Source of the DNA: Alistipes sp.
GTDB taxonomy: Bacteria > Bacteroidota > Bacteroidia > Bacteroidales > Rikenellaceae
DNA: 64,000 bases
Direction of reading: 5' to 3'
NCBI GenBank assembly: GCA_021202985.1
Contig: JAJQCA010000084.1
Coordinates: 20,150 to 84,149 of the forward strand
Made by a program: the position numbers and the translations under genes. The notes beneath the pieces are model-generated. The model was not told the DNA's origin and made no database searches. It saw nothing but the letters and a program-made list of their open reading frames with translations. Below, one piece after another: positions 9,544-18,630 of this stretch (positions are counted from its first letter, which is position 1; each line of letters opens with the position of its first letter).

Positions 9544-9737
9544 ACGATTATTTTGACGCGGTTTATCCCCGCGGATGACTTATCCGCGTTCGGATAGAGG
9601 TTTGGAGGATCGGACACGGGGCGTATCGTCCAATTCATGCAAAACCCGGCCCATGTTTTGCCGTGCAGGGTAAGTGAAATGATGCGGCAGGTAGTTGTAC
9701 AGAACGTATCCGATATTGAATTTCCGGGTATGGTACA

Positions 9738-9768
9738 AATAAAAAGCGGCCCTTATATAAGGGGCCGC
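9738..9768 (-). terminator. Terminator of the candidate small RNA
   Basis: Inverted repeat 9746-9768 with a TTATATAA loop. Read on the minus strand it is followed by TTTTTATTTG. Confidence 0.75.
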
Positions 9769-9893
9769 ACAGACTTGATAGGGGTTATAATAATATTATA
9801 CTTTTACGGAAATTTACTTCTGAGTCCAACTTTTTCGATCGAAATCCGTATCTTTGGGGGGTTGGTTCCGATGCATGTCTTTCGTCCTTTTCC
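9738..9893 (-). ncRNA. Candidate small RNA, about 155 nt, own promoter and terminator
   Basis: Between prfA and xseA the minus strand holds a strong promoter (TTTG, 19 nt, TATATTTG; 9930 to 9900). About 130 nt later there is a strong hairpin (9746-9768, gcggcccc/gggccgc, A/T loop) with a T-rich tail. No family signature (SRP, tmRNA, RNase P) is visible. The transcript contains a 20-codon ORF starting MHRNQPPKDTDFDRK, so a small mRNA or leader peptide is an alternative. It is divergent from xseA and could be a trans-acting sRNA. Expression is inferred, not shown. Confidence 0.5.
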
Positions 9894-9899
9894 GTGTTA

Positions 9900-9930
9900 C
9901 AAATATAACAGCCGGCCAGCTCCCGGCAAA
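9900..9930 (-). promoter_or_regulatory. Strong Bacteroidota promoter for the candidate small RNA
   Basis: On the minus strand: TTTG (9930-9927), a 19-nt spacer, TATATTTG (9907-9900). Both boxes match the Bacteroidota sigma-ABfr consensus with ideal spacing. No annotated minus-strand gene follows except the candidate RNA. Confidence 0.7.
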
Positions 9931-9960
9931 ACCGGATTTTCAAATATCCGGGATTTGCGG

Positions 9961-9968
9961 TAAATTTG
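9961..9968 (+). promoter_or_regulatory. -7 element upstream of xseA
   Basis: TAAATTTG matches TAnnTTTG and lies 79 nt before the chosen xseA start. The -33 region is unclear. Confidence 0.4.
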
Positions 9969-10047
9969 TGAAGAGAAAAAGAAAAATTGTCAAAAGGTAT
10001 TTCGAAGGAATACCTTATTTTATTGCCCGATAAGTTCAAAACGCTCC

Positions 10048-11361
10048 TTGGCCGCCACAAAGCACATATCTTTAAGTAAGCTCCAATCCCTGATAAAACG
10101 CAATCTGGAGGCGGCTATGCCGCTCCCTTGCTGGGTCACGGCCGAAATCGGCGAACTGAAGGTTAACTATTCGGGCCATTGCTACATGGAGCTGGTTGAA
10201 AAGGGCGGCGACAACGGTATCCCGTGCGCTAAAGCATCAGCTGTTATATGGCGGAACCGGTTCGGAATGGTCTCATCGTATTTCCGTAGTGAGACCGGTG
10301 CCGAATTGTCCGCCGGAATGAACGTGTTGGTGAAAGTGTCGGTAAGTTACCACGAGTTGTACGGCCTGTCGCTGGTTGTATCGGACATAGACCCGCTGTA
10401 TACGCTCGGCGATTTGGAACGACAGCGCCAGAAAACCATTGCCCGGTTGCAGGAAGAAGGCGTTTACGATATGAATCGTGGCCTGCCGTTTCCCGGGGTG
10501 CCTCAGCGCATTGCTGTCGTATCTTCGCGCAATGCTGCGGGTTACCAGGATTTTATGAACGAATTGGGTCGTTCCCCATTTGGCTTCCGGGTGGAGCTGT
10601 TCGACGCTTTTATGCAGGGGCACGGAACGGAGGACTCGGTTATAGACGCGCTTGGCAGGATTTGCGAACGGCTCGACGATTTCGACACCGTTATAATAAT
10701 AAGGGGCGGCGGTTCGCAGAGCGATCTTGCCGCATTCGACTCCTACCGCCTTTGCTGCCACATAGCGCAGTTCCCGTTGCCGGTGGTGACAGGTATCGGT
10801 CACGACAAGGATGAAAGTATCGCCGACCTGGTGGCGGCGGTCGCACTTAAGACCCCTACCGCGGTGGCGGGGTTCCTGGTGGAGTCGATGCAGTCCGTGG
10901 ACGCGTGGCTGGTGGCGGCACGGGGTGATATCCTCCGGCTGGCTGTCGGAATGCTGGAAAACGAGTCCCGTACCCTACGGGAAGCAGGTTTCCGACTGGC
11001 ACGTACCTCGTCAGGGCTGACAAGGACGGTGGATATCCGGCTGGAGCGCCTTATAGCCGGAATAAGAAGGATGTCGGAACAAACGATGGCATCTTTGCAT
11101 TACCGGCTGGATGTTCTCGACGGTAAGGTCCGTAACCGCAGTCAGGCCATAATTACGGCTGAGACGGCCAAAACAGAAAGTCTACGGCAGCTTGTGGAAA
11201 GCCGTGACCCCGCGAAAATACTTGCGCTCGGTTTCGCCGTGGTGCGTAGCGAGGGGCGCCCGGTTACCGATGCGGCTCAGGTATCCGCCGGCGACCTGCT
11301 TGAAATAAACCTGCACCGGGGCGTAATAACGGCAAGGGCCGAAAAAGCCGGGGAAAATTAA
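10048..11361 (+). CDS. xseA: Exodeoxyribonuclease VII large subunit
   Basis: Catalytic subunit of ExoVII, which degrades single-stranded DNA to oligonucleotides. The N-terminal OB-fold is KHISLSKLQSLIKRN then WVTAEIGELKVNYSGHCYMEL; the catalytic domain has RIAVVSSRNAAGYQDFMNEL, IIIRGGGSQSDL and VVTGIGHDKDESIADLVA; a coiled-coil region follows. Length 437, normal for the family. No ATG precedes the conserved KHISLS segment in frame. TTG at 10048 fits best, since the next ATG (residue 24) would cut the OB-fold. xseB follows after about 80 nt. Confidence 0.93.
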   Translation: MAATKHISLSKLQSLIKRNLEAAMPLPCWVTAEIGELKVNYSGHCYMELVEKGGDNGIPCAKASAVIWRNRFGMVSSYFRSETGAELSAGMNVLVKVSVSYHELYGLSLVVSDIDPLYTLGDLERQRQKTIARLQEEGVYDMNRGLPFPGVPQRIAVVSSRNAAGYQDFMNELGRSPFGFRVELFDAFMQGHGTEDSVIDALGRICERLDDFDTVIIIRGGGSQSDLAAFDSYRLCCHIAQFPLPVVTGIGHDKDESIADLVAAVALKTPTAVAGFLVESMQSVDAWLVAARGDILRLAVGMLENESRTLREAGFRLARTSSGLTRTVDIRLERLIAGIRRMSEQTMASLHYRLDVLDGKVRNRSQAIITAETAKTESLRQLVESRDPAKILALGFAVVRSEGRPVTDAAQVSAGDLLEINLHRGVITARAEKAGEN

Positions 11362-11443
11362 TAGGTGCCGCATTCCGGCCGCACCACCGTCCGGGAGTGG
11401 GCGTTTTGGGAGCGCAAATAATTTGAAGTGTAATCAGACCGTT

Positions 11444-11653
11444 ATGGAAAAAAATACACCGGGCTATGCCGAGGCCATAGCCGAGATAGAACAGATACTC
11501 GAGAGTTTCAACAGCGAGCAGGTCGATATCGACAGCCTTGCCGCGCAGGTTAAACGCGCCACGGAGCTAATCGCCATGTGCCGTGAGAAGCTGCGCAAAG
11601 CCGAGGAGGAGGTGGCCACAGTCCTTAGGGAAGAGCCCGGTGAAATGGCCTGA
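11444..11653 (+). CDS. xseB: Exodeoxyribonuclease VII small subunit
   Basis: Small helical subunit that binds the XseA coiled coil. The motif GYAEAIAEIEQILESFNS with VDIDSLAAQVKRATELI is the XseB signature, and the 69 residues fit the family. The frame allows a start 7 codons earlier (11423), but MEKNTPGYAEAI is the usual N-terminus. Directly downstream of xseA on the same strand, as in most genomes. Confidence 0.9.
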   Translation: MEKNTPGYAEAIAEIEQILESFNSEQVDIDSLAAQVKRATELIAMCREKLRKAEEEVATVLREEPGEMA

Positions 11654-11853
11654 ATACAGACTCCGGGAGACATTTAATGCCCGTGCGATTGCCGTGGATG
11701 CAATATTAACAGCATGATAGCTTCCTGTAAAAGTGCTCAATTCCAGTTTTTCAAATTGGATTTCTAATATATTCGGTTCGTTACCGGATAGTTTTTAATA
11801 GCGGAAGTGGACCGGAAAAATGCGCTTATAACCGGACGGAATAACGGAATTAG

Positions 11854-12624
11854 ATGAATAAGTTTATACGCTATATACTTAACCACGTTCCCCGGCCGGC
11901 TTTGCAGAAAGTCGTCCACTTCTTCACGCCCGTTGCCGCCCTGTTCTACTCCGGCACACGCTATCGTTGCCCGATTTGCGGCAGGGGACTGTGTAAACTT
12001 TTGCCGTACGGCTACTCCGAAGTCCGCGAGAACGCCCTTTGTCCTTCATGCCTGTCGCTTGAGCGCCACCGCCTTATGTGGGTCTATCTTCGCCGTGAAA
12101 CCGATTTTTTCGAGTCTAGGCCGCTCGTGCTTCATATCGCCCCGGAGAGATGCTTTATTCGTAAGTTCGACCGCCTTCTCGACGGGCAATACATCACAGC
12201 CGACCTTGAAAGCCCTTTGGCCAAGGTTCGTATGGATATCCAGCAGATACCCTTCGGGCCCGATACATTCGATGTGATTTTCTGCAACCATATACTTGAG
12301 CATGTGGCCGACGACAGGCGGGCTATGGAAGAACTTTACCGCATAATGAAGCCGGGCGGGTGGGGGATTTTCCTCTCCCCGGTGGTTCGGGGCCTCGATG
12401 TCACACGTGAGGACCCCTCCCTCGACACCCCGGCGAAACGCTTCGCGGCCTACGGACAGTCCGACCATATGCGCGAGTACGGCGAGGACTATCCCGACAG
12501 GCTTCGGGAAGCCGGATTCGAGGTTGATTCGATTGACTACGCAGCAGCGCTCGACCCGGCCGAAGCCGAACACTATGCCCTCGGCAATGATATTATTTAC
12601 CTTGTCCGTAAGCCGGGAGTTTGA
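11854..12624 (+). CDS. Class I SAM-dependent methyltransferase with N-terminal zinc-ribbon-like motif
   Basis: Probable methyltransferase of unknown substrate. Residues about 32-70 hold two Cys pairs (CPICGRGL and CPSCLSLERHR) that could bind zinc. Then comes a Rossmann methyltransferase core: LVLHIAPERCFIRKF in place of the usual glycine loop, VRMDIQQIPFGPDTFDVIFC, NHILEHVADDRRAMEELYRI and MKPGGWGIF (Methyltransf_11-type). 256 residues. The missing E/D-x-G-x-G-x-G loop is also seen in sugar or lipid-linked methyltransferases of this type. A gap of 200 nt separates it from xseB; it is probably transcribed on its own. Confidence 0.8.
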   Translation: MNKFIRYILNHVPRPALQKVVHFFTPVAALFYSGTRYRCPICGRGLCKLLPYGYSEVRENALCPSCLSLERHRLMWVYLRRETDFFESRPLVLHIAPERCFIRKFDRLLDGQYITADLESPLAKVRMDIQQIPFGPDTFDVIFCNHILEHVADDRRAMEELYRIMKPGGWGIFLSPVVRGLDVTREDPSLDTPAKRFAAYGQSDHMREYGEDYPDRLREAGFEVDSIDYAAALDPAEAEHYALGNDIIYLVRKPGV

Positions 12625-13019
12625 TTATCGTACAATAAGCCGGTTCTGTCCATAATACTCCGGACTTCACTGCCGGTATGTTCATCTTTCAGGTATTGCG
12701 TGCCTAAACAGTTAACAGGGCCGGACCGGATGTTGTATTCCGGAGTTCGGGTCGCCGTCACCGTCTGATTTACCGGCCGACTTTCCATACAGTTTTCTTC
12801 CAGTATTATGGCCTTGATGTCTTAATTCAATGGCTTTGTGTGATATATTCACATGAAGGATATACCGTTCACAGTCCCGGTCTGCCGTATGGCATACCCG
12901 GCGTTTCCCCGAAGCAATTTCTATCCGCCGAATGGTACGGATTATGTAATAACAGACTTACCAAAATGCCGCGTAAGGCATCCCGGGATAGTTTTTTACG
13001 TACCATACCTTGTTAAATA
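12625..13019 (+). other. Intergenic region without recognisable gene
   Basis: 395 bp with no ORF of credible composition on either strand. The only notable site is the palindrome-like TGTGA-TATAT-TCACA at 12839-12853, listed separately. Confidence 0.6.
12839..12853. promoter_or_regulatory. CRP/FNR-like partial palindrome
   Basis: TGTGA, five bases, TCACA. Canonical CRP sites have a six-base spacer, so the match is imperfect. It lies about 170 nt upstream of the MBL hydrolase gene. Confidence 0.25.
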
Positions 13020-13808
13020 ATGATTTCGAGCAATAGTGAGTTAGGGATAACCTGGCTTGGGCAGGGAGGCTTCCTGCTCGATACAGGGGGAGTGAGGATT
13101 GCGGTCGACCCGTATTTATCGGACAGCCAGCGGGCCGTGGGAATGAAACGGAGTTTTCCGCCGCCATTTTCGGCTGAGGAAATCAAACCGGATATGGTAT
13201 GCATAACGCACGACCATCCCGACCATTTCGACGAGGAAACGATGCTGCAACTCTATAAGTTCTGCCATAATTGTGCGATATTAGGGCCTAAAAGCGTTAT
13301 CGCCCACTGCCGTAAACTCGGGTTCAACCCGGCACGTACGGTAACCCTCACCCCGGGTGATACTACTTTCTCTTACGAATGTATCCGGGTGCGGGCCGTT
13401 AAGGCGATGCATACCGATACCGACGCCATCGGTCTTGCCATCTCGGCCAACGGCTTCCGTATCTTTATAAGTGGTGATACCCGTCGTGACGACAGCATAG
13501 TCACGTCGGTAAAGAACGCCCTCGGCGGTTCTCCCGACGTTATGGCAATATGTATAAATGGCCGTAACGGGTGTATGGACGATGTGGACGCCTTCAGGAT
13601 GGTCCGTGCGCTGCAACCAAAGGTTGCCCTGCCGACAAATTACGGCCTTTTTGAAAAGGATACGGCCGATCCTCGTCCTTTTGTCGATACGGTTACCCGT
13701 ATCGGCATCGAAGCACTTATGCTCGAGCCCGGCAAAACGCTCTTAATACATGGTGAAACCCCGTTTGCGCAGGAAACCGTCCCAGAGCAGGTAGCTGTGG
13801 AAGTATAA
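13020..13808 (+). CDS. MBL-fold metallo-hydrolase, UlaG-like
   Basis: Metallo-beta-lactamase fold hydrolase. It has the N-terminal WLGQGGFLLDTGGVRIAVDPY and metal motif THDHPDHFD (H-x-H-x-D-H), then His in RAVKAMHTDTDAIGL and the ISGDTR Asp ligand. The arrangement resembles UlaG (L-ascorbate-6-phosphate lactonase), but no ula genes are nearby, so the substrate stays open. 262 residues, close to the family. The protein looks cytosolic (no signal peptide). A shared bidirectional terminator separates it from the convergent secA. Confidence 0.82.
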   Translation: MISSNSELGITWLGQGGFLLDTGGVRIAVDPYLSDSQRAVGMKRSFPPPFSAEEIKPDMVCITHDHPDHFDEETMLQLYKFCHNCAILGPKSVIAHCRKLGFNPARTVTLTPGDTTFSYECIRVRAVKAMHTDTDAIGLAISANGFRIFISGDTRRDDSIVTSVKNALGGSPDVMAICINGRNGCMDDVDAFRMVRALQPKVALPTNYGLFEKDTADPRPFVDTVTRIGIEALMLEPGKTLLIHGETPFAQETVPEQVAVEV

Positions 13809-13858
13809 CCTCGCATGGCCGTATGTAGTTTGCCGAGTCCCTATAATTTTTATAACAA

Positions 13859-13897
13859 AAACTCCCAGAATTATGTCTCTAATTCTGGGAGTTTTTT
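13859..13897. terminator. Bidirectional terminator between MBL hydrolase and secA
   Basis: Stem AACTCCCAGAATTA, loop tgtctc, then its complement. It is flanked by T-runs on the plus side and A-runs on the minus side, so it can stop both convergent transcripts. Confidence 0.9.
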
Positions 13898-13942
13898 ATT
13901 GTGGCCGATACAGTCTCCGGCCAATTTTTACACCACGTTACA

Positions 13943-16900
13943 TTAAGCACCCTTCCCGTGGCATTGCTTGTATTTCTTGCCACTGCCGCAGGGGCACGGG
14001 TCGTTACGGCCTACTTTGGGTTGTGCCTGCGCCGGTGCGGGCTTACCCCGGTCGGCTGCGCCGGCATTACGGGCTGCATCCATCCGCGAGGCCTGGAGTT
14101 TGCTCATATCGGTCTTGGGCTTATTCTCGCGGCGCTGCTTCATCTCTTCCTCGGTAGTACCGCGTACGGGTATATACCCCTTGTTGAGTATGGAGATAAC
14201 CTCGCGGTTCACCTTGTCGAGCATTTTGCGGAACAACTCGAACGACTCGAATTTGTATATCAGCAGGGGGTCCTTCTGTTCATAGGTGGCGTTCTGTACG
14301 CTCTGGCGCAGGTCGTCCATTTCGCGCAGGTGTTGGCGCCAGTTGTCGTCGATGGTGGTGAGCATCACCAGCTTGCTGAAAACCTTGTATATCTCCATGC
14401 AGTCCGACTCCACGGCTCTCTTCAGGTTGACCGGTACGTTGTAACCCAGCCGCCCGTCGGTGATGGGAATGTAGATGTTCTCATATTGCGCACCCTGCTC
14501 TTTATAGATACGTTCTATAACCGGTTTTGCCGTCGCAGCAATCATTTCGGCCCTCCGCTGGTAAGCCTGACGGAACTCCTGCATAAGCCTGTCGGCAAAA
14601 TCGGTCTTCGACATCTTGGAGAACTCCTCCTCCGTGAAGGTCGGCTGTATGGCCGCCAAGCGGATAAGTTCGTACGACATGCTCTCGAAATCGTCGTCGA
14701 TATAAGCGTCGGCGAACGATTCCGCGAAATCGGTCATGATGTTGTTGATGTCTATCTCAACCCGTTCGCCGTACAGCGCGTGACGCCTTCGTGTGTAAAT
14801 AACTTCCCTTTGGGAGTTCATAACGTCGTCGTACTCCAGAAGGCGTTTACGGGTGCCGAAGTGATTCTCCTCCACCTTTTTCTGCGCCCGTTCAATTGCG
14901 CTCGACATCATTCCTGCCTGTATCGACTCGCCGTCCTTCAGTCCCATGCGGTCCATCCATTTCGAAATCCTTTCGGATCCGAAAAGACGCATCAGGTCGT
15001 CTTCCAATGAGACGTAGAACTGCGATGAGCCCGGGTCTCCCTGCCGCCCGGCACGACCACGCAGCTGTCGGTCGACACGCCTCGATTCGTGACGCTCGGT
15101 GCCGATAATTGCAAGTCCCCCGGCATCTTTGACTTCGGAAGTGAGTTTTATATCGGTACCGCGGCCGGCCATATTGGTGGCTATCGTTACCTGACCCGCC
15201 CGCCCGGCTTCGGCTACAATCTGGGCCTCCAGCTGGTGCTGCTTGGCATTCAGTACATTATGTTTGATGCCGCGCAGTTTGAGCATCCGGCTAAGAAGTT
15301 CCGATATTTCCACCGAGGTTGTACCTACCAGAACCGGCCTGCCTTCGGCCACAAGGCCTTCCACTTCCTCGATAACGGCGTTGTATTTTTCGCGCTTGGT
15401 CTTGTAGATAAGGTCGTCGCGGTCGTCACGGATTATGGGACGGTTCGTGGGGATGGTCACCACGTCCAGCTTGTAAATGGTCCAGAACTCGCTGGCTTCC
15501 GTTTCGGCCGTACCGGTCATACCGGCCAGCTTGTGGTACATACGGAAGTAGTTCTGGAGGGTAATGGTCGCGAAGGTTTGCGTGGCGGCCTCGACTTTCA
15601 CACGCTCTTTCGCCTCGATTGCCTGGTGCAGCCCGTCCGAGTAACGGCGACCTTCCATTATACGTCCCGTCTGTTCGTCTACTATCTTTACCTTGTTATC
15701 TATTACAACGTACTCCACATCCTTCTCGAACATGCTGTACGCCTTCAGTAGCTGGTTCACCGTATGGACGCGCTCGGTCTTTACCGAGTAGTCATTGATA
15801 ACCTGGTCTTTCTTGGCGGCCTTTTCTTCCGGGGTCGCTTCCGAGCGTTCTATCTCGGCTACCTCGCTGCCTATGTCGGGAAGTACGAAAAAGCGGTCCT
15901 CGCCCATTTTAGACGAGAGCAGGTCGTGACCCTTGTCTGTCAGCTCCACCGAATTCATCTTCTCCTCGATAACGAAGAACAACTCATCGGTGATTTCCGG
16001 CATCCGGCGGTTGTTGTCCTGCATGTAGACGTTCTCGGTCTTTTGCACCAGGGTTTTTATACCCTGTTCGCTCAGGTATTTGATAAGGGGCTTGTATTTC
16101 GGGAAACCCTTGTGGGCACGGTAGAGCAGTACGCCCCCCTCTTCGGTCTTACCCTCACCGATAAGCCGGCGTGCATCGGCAAGCAGTTGGGTCACGAGGT
16201 TCTTCTGCATATTGAACAACTGCTCTATATGCGGACGGTACTGTTCGAACATCTGGTCGTCGCCTTTGGGTACGGGACCGGATATTATAAGCGGTGTCCG
16301 GGCGTCGTCGATAAGTACCGAGTCGACCTCGTCGACAATGGCGAAATGGTGCTTACGTTGTACCAGGTCCTCGCTCTGGATGGACATGTTGTCCCTCAGG
16401 TAGTCGAACCCGAACTCGTTGTTGGTACCGAAAGTGATGTCGGCCATATAAGCCTTACGCCGCGCTTCGGAGTTTGGTTGGTGCCGGTCTATGCAATCTA
16501 CCGCAAGCCCGTGGAACATATACATCGGACCCATCCACTCCGAGTCCCTTCGCGCCAGGTAATCGTTCACCGTCACCAGGTGCACACCTTTGTCGGCCAA
16601 CGCGTTCAGGAATACCGGCAGTGTCGCCACAAGTGTTTTACCCTCACCGGTAGCCATTTCGGCGATACGCCCCTTATGGAGTACCACACCGCCGAACAAC
16701 TGCACGTCGTAATGGACCATGTCCCATTTTACGAGGTTTCCGCCGGCGGACCATTCGTTTTTGAAAATCGCCTTGTCGCCCTCGATGGTAACGAAATCTT
16801 TCGTGGCGGCAAGGTCGCGGTCGAACTGCGTAGCCGTTACCGCGATGGTTTCGTTCTCTTTGAACCTCCGTGCGGTATCCTTCATTATAGCGAAGGCTTC

Positions 16901-17233
16901 GGGTAGTATCTCGTCGAGCTTAAGTTCGATATCGTCGTCGATTTTCTGAAGCAGTTTATCCACCTCACGCGATATTTCTTCCTTGTTCTCCAGCGAGGTC
17001 TCGGGAAGTTCCAACTGCTCCTTGAGTTCGGCGATTCTGCTTTCGTCCGCTTCGATATGGGCTTTTATGGCTCTGCGAAGCTCCTGAGCGCGTTCCCTCA
17101 GTTCGTCGTGGGAAAGTTTCTCTATTTCGGGATAGATCGCCTGTATCTTTTTTACATACGGATCTATCTCCTTACGGTCCTTATCGCTTTTGGTCCCGAA
17201 AAAGGTCTTTATAATCTTTGATACTATATCCAT
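13943..17233 (-). CDS. secA: Preprotein translocase ATPase SecA
   Basis: Motor ATPase that drives proteins through SecYEG. Nucleotide-binding motifs: [14 protein letters not shown] (Walker A), [20 protein letters not shown] (DEAD-like Walker B), and motif [16 protein letters not shown]. The C-terminus carries the zinc-binding, SecB-interacting tail [17 protein letters not shown]. 1096 residues, longer than E. coli SecA (901) because of the insertions normal for Bacteroidota. The Met at 17233 ([17 protein letters not shown]) is the conserved start. Monocistronic. Confidence 0.97.
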   Translation of the reverse strand: MDIVSKIIKTFFGTKSDKDRKEIDPYVKKIQAIYPEIEKLSHDELRERAQELRRAIKAHIEADESRIAELKEQLELPETSLENKEEISREVDKLLQKIDDDIELKLDEILPEAFAIMKDTARRFKENETIAVTATQFDRDLAATKDFVTIEGDKAIFKNEWSAGGNLVKWDMVHYDVQLFGGVVLHKGRIAEMATGEGKTLVATLPVFLNALADKGVHLVTVNDYLARRDSEWMGPMYMFHGLAVDCIDRHQPNSEARRKAYMADITFGTNNEFGFDYLRDNMSIQSEDLVQRKHHFAIVDEVDSVLIDDARTPLIISGPVPKGDDQMFEQYRPHIEQLFNMQKNLVTQLLADARRLIGEGKTEEGGVLLYRAHKGFPKYKPLIKYLSEQGIKTLVQKTENVYMQDNNRRMPEITDELFFVIEEKMNSVELTDKGHDLLSSKMGEDRFFVLPDIGSEVAEIERSEATPEEKAAKKDQVINDYSVKTERVHTVNQLLKAYSMFEKDVEYVVIDNKVKIVDEQTGRIMEGRRYSDGLHQAIEAKERVKVEAATQTFATITLQNYFRMYHKLAGMTGTAETEASEFWTIYKLDVVTIPTNRPIIRDDRDDLIYKTKREKYNAVIEEVEGLVAEGRPVLVGTTSVEISELLSRMLKLRGIKHNVLNAKQHQLEAQIVAEAGRAGQVTIATNMAGRGTDIKLTSEVKDAGGLAIIGTERHESRRVDRQLRGRAGRQGDPGSSQFYVSLEDDLMRLFGSERISKWMDRMGLKDGESIQAGMMSSAIERAQKKVEENHFGTRKRLLEYDDVMNSQREVIYTRRRHALYGERVEIDINNIMTDFAESFADAYIDDDFESMSYELIRLAAIQPTFTEEEFSKMSKTDFADRLMQEFRQAYQRRAEMIAATAKPVIERIYKEQGAQYENIYIPITDGRLGYNVPVNLKRAVESDCMEIYKVFSKLVMLTTIDDNWRQHLREMDDLRQSVQNATYEQKDPLLIYKFESFELFRKMLDKVNREVISILNKGYIPVRGTTEEEMKQRRENKPKTDMSKLQASRMDAARNAGAADRGKPAPAQAQPKVGRNDPCPCGSGKKYKQCHGKGA

Positions 17234-17532
17234 CTTTCTGACTGTAAATTAATCGGCCGGAGCCTTCCGGCACAGTTTTTTCCAAATAACCTGTAAAAAT
17301 AGTAATTATTCCCGTACGGCAGAGTACGGCCGGCAAAAAAGTGACCCCGTGAGCCTATTATGATATTAATTAACTTATGCGTGGTCATCTTTGGAATAAA
17401 TCATGGAGCCGGCGCAGGAATTAACGATATAAATATTCGACCGGTGAATGCAAATTCTTTACCGCGAACTGAGGGCCTGAATTCACGTTTGAATTATTTC
17501 CGAACTCCCGGTCCTGCTTCACTTTGCGGCAC
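17234..17532 (-). other. secA upstream region
   Basis: About 300 bp between the secA start and the toxin-like module. A -7-like TATTTTTA on the minus strand lies near 17296-17303, one mismatch from TAnnTTTG, and may drive secA. The plus-strand ORF here has no credible composition. Confidence 0.4.
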
Positions 17533-17566
17533 AAAAAACGGGGACAGCATTCGCTATCCCCGTTTA
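17533..17566 (-). terminator. Terminator of the kinase/partner module
   Basis: Stem AACGGGGA(t/c)AGC with a short loop at 17538-17565. On the minus strand it is followed by TTTTTTGTG. It lies 57 nt after the stop of the 51-residue partner. Confidence 0.85.
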
Positions 17567-17622
17567 AGTGTTGAAAATTTGTAACCGGCAATTTTGTTTC
17601 CGGACCGTGGCCGGCTTCCTTT

Positions 17623-17778
17623 TTACAGGTCGCGTGCCCTGACCCTTACAATTTTGCCGTTTTCCGAGAAGACGAGTTCCCCGTCTTCCCGTTTTTTTTG
17701 TTCAACAAGCCTTTCGAATGCAAGGGCGATACCGTTAAGTATCTTATCCCTTATATCCCTTTTCTCTTGTTCACTCAT
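17623..17778 (-). CDS. Small partner protein of zeta-toxin-like kinase (51 aa)
   Basis: A small, charged, mostly helical protein (MSEQEKRDIRDKILNGIALA, then AFERLVEQKKREDGELVF) ending in a short strand GKIVRVRARDL. The true start is the ATG at 17778, because the kinase stop overlaps it (ATGAGTGA, 8 nt overlap), which implies translational coupling. From memory, small proteins of this shape often follow such kinases in Bacteroidota, but I cannot name a characterised family. It may be an antitoxin or regulatory partner. Unlike epsilon-zeta systems it lies downstream of the kinase, so this is inference only. Confidence 0.65.
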   Translation of the reverse strand: MSEQEKRDIRDKILNGIALAFERLVEQKKREDGELVFSENGKIVRVRARDL

Positions 17779-18340
17779 AGGTTTGCATTGATTTGTATGA
17801 TAACGGATTAGTAATGGTTTTAATTTTATCCCGCTCCCCTTCGGCAATCATGTCGAATTTGAGGAACGAATTGTCGACGATAATCCAATAGTCTATATGG
17901 CCTATATACAGGTTGAACAAGTTGTACAGGCCCTTGGCATATCGCCGTCGTATGGTCGGTTCCTCTACCGAGTGGCCGCCGGAAGCGATCCTCAGTTCTA
18001 CCCGGTCCACAGCGAGCTGCGGACTGTTTAGCCAGAAATAGACCATCGTTACATGGTAACCCAAATCATGAGCTTTCTTTATCAGACTTAAATAAGAACG
18101 TGTCGATAATGTGGTTTCGAAAGCGAAGTCCACACCTTCCTCCAAAAGTTCCTTCACCCGTGTGAGCATAATGCGCCCGGCTTCTATCCTTACACTGGCC
18201 GGATTAAACGGCGACAAGCCTTTGGCAATTTCGTCCGCATTAACGAACTCCTTGCAACTCAGCATTTCGGGCAGGACCGTGTAAGAAGCCGTCGTCTTAC
18301 CCGCACCGTTGCATCCGGCGATTATGTAGAGTTTTTTCAT
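17771..18340 (-). CDS. Zeta-toxin-like P-loop kinase
   Basis: P-loop protein with KKLYIIAGCNGAGKTTAS at residues 2-19 (Walker A GCNGAGKT), EFVNADEIAKGLSPFNP, FAFETTLSTRSYLSLIKKA and RVELRIASGGHSVEEPTIRRRY. This is the layout of zeta-toxin/UNAG-kinase-like proteins, which phosphorylate UDP-GlcNAc or other small molecules. The 189-residue form from the ATG at 18340 is chosen. The frame is open upstream to a TTG at 18466, adding 42 Gly/Glu/Pro-rich residues with no family match. An upstream promoter (TTTG-18-TATATTTG) leaves a leader of about 200 nt. Toxin activity is not shown. Confidence 0.72.
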   Translation of the reverse strand: MKKLYIIAGCNGAGKTTASYTVLPEMLSCKEFVNADEIAKGLSPFNPASVRIEAGRIMLTRVKELLEEGVDFAFETTLSTRSYLSLIKKAHDLGYHVTMVYFWLNSPQLAVDRVELRIASGGHSVEEPTIRRRYAKGLYNLFNLYIGHIDYWIIVDNSFLKFDMIAEGERDKIKTITNPLSYKSMQTYE

Positions 18341-18547
18341 TTTGCCGTTCCTTTCACCCGGTTGCGGCTTGTCAGCCTGCTCTCCCGGCACTTTCTCCGT
18401 CTCTCCCGGTTCCCCGGTAATCCCGTCCGGCCTGCTGCCCGTAAACTCCACTATCCGGTACTCCAAAGTTTTCCCGTGGGCGCCCGGTTGCCGTTCTGAC
18501 GGCTTTCCGTGGTATCGTTCACGTTAATTGCACATTACTTCACGAAG

Positions 18548-18577
18548 CAAATATAATCGTTTTTCGGCAAACCCAAA
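18548..18577 (-). promoter_or_regulatory. Promoter of the zeta-like kinase module
   Basis: Minus strand: TTTG (18577-18574), 18 nt, TATATTTG (18555-18548). A good match to the Bacteroidota consensus. Transcription would start near 18540, leaving about 200 nt before the kinase ATG. Confidence 0.6.
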
Positions 18578-18630
18578 AATATGCCTTTACAAAATAATAA
18601 CGTTTTGTTAACACGTTTTATGATATGGTT

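Noticed and set aside
9785..10060. 91-codon minus-strand ORF in the xseA upstream gap
   Set aside because: Covers the xseA promoter and the candidate sRNA; no credible composition or start signal.
13901..15010. 369-codon plus-strand ORF inside secA
   Set aside because: Shadow of secA, with no family motifs.
15764..16906. 380-codon plus-strand ORF inside secA
   Set aside because: Shadow of secA; Cys/His/Arg-rich pattern typical of antisense frames.
17360..17584. 74-codon plus-strand ORF upstream of secA
   Set aside because: Runs into the minus-strand terminator; no motif.
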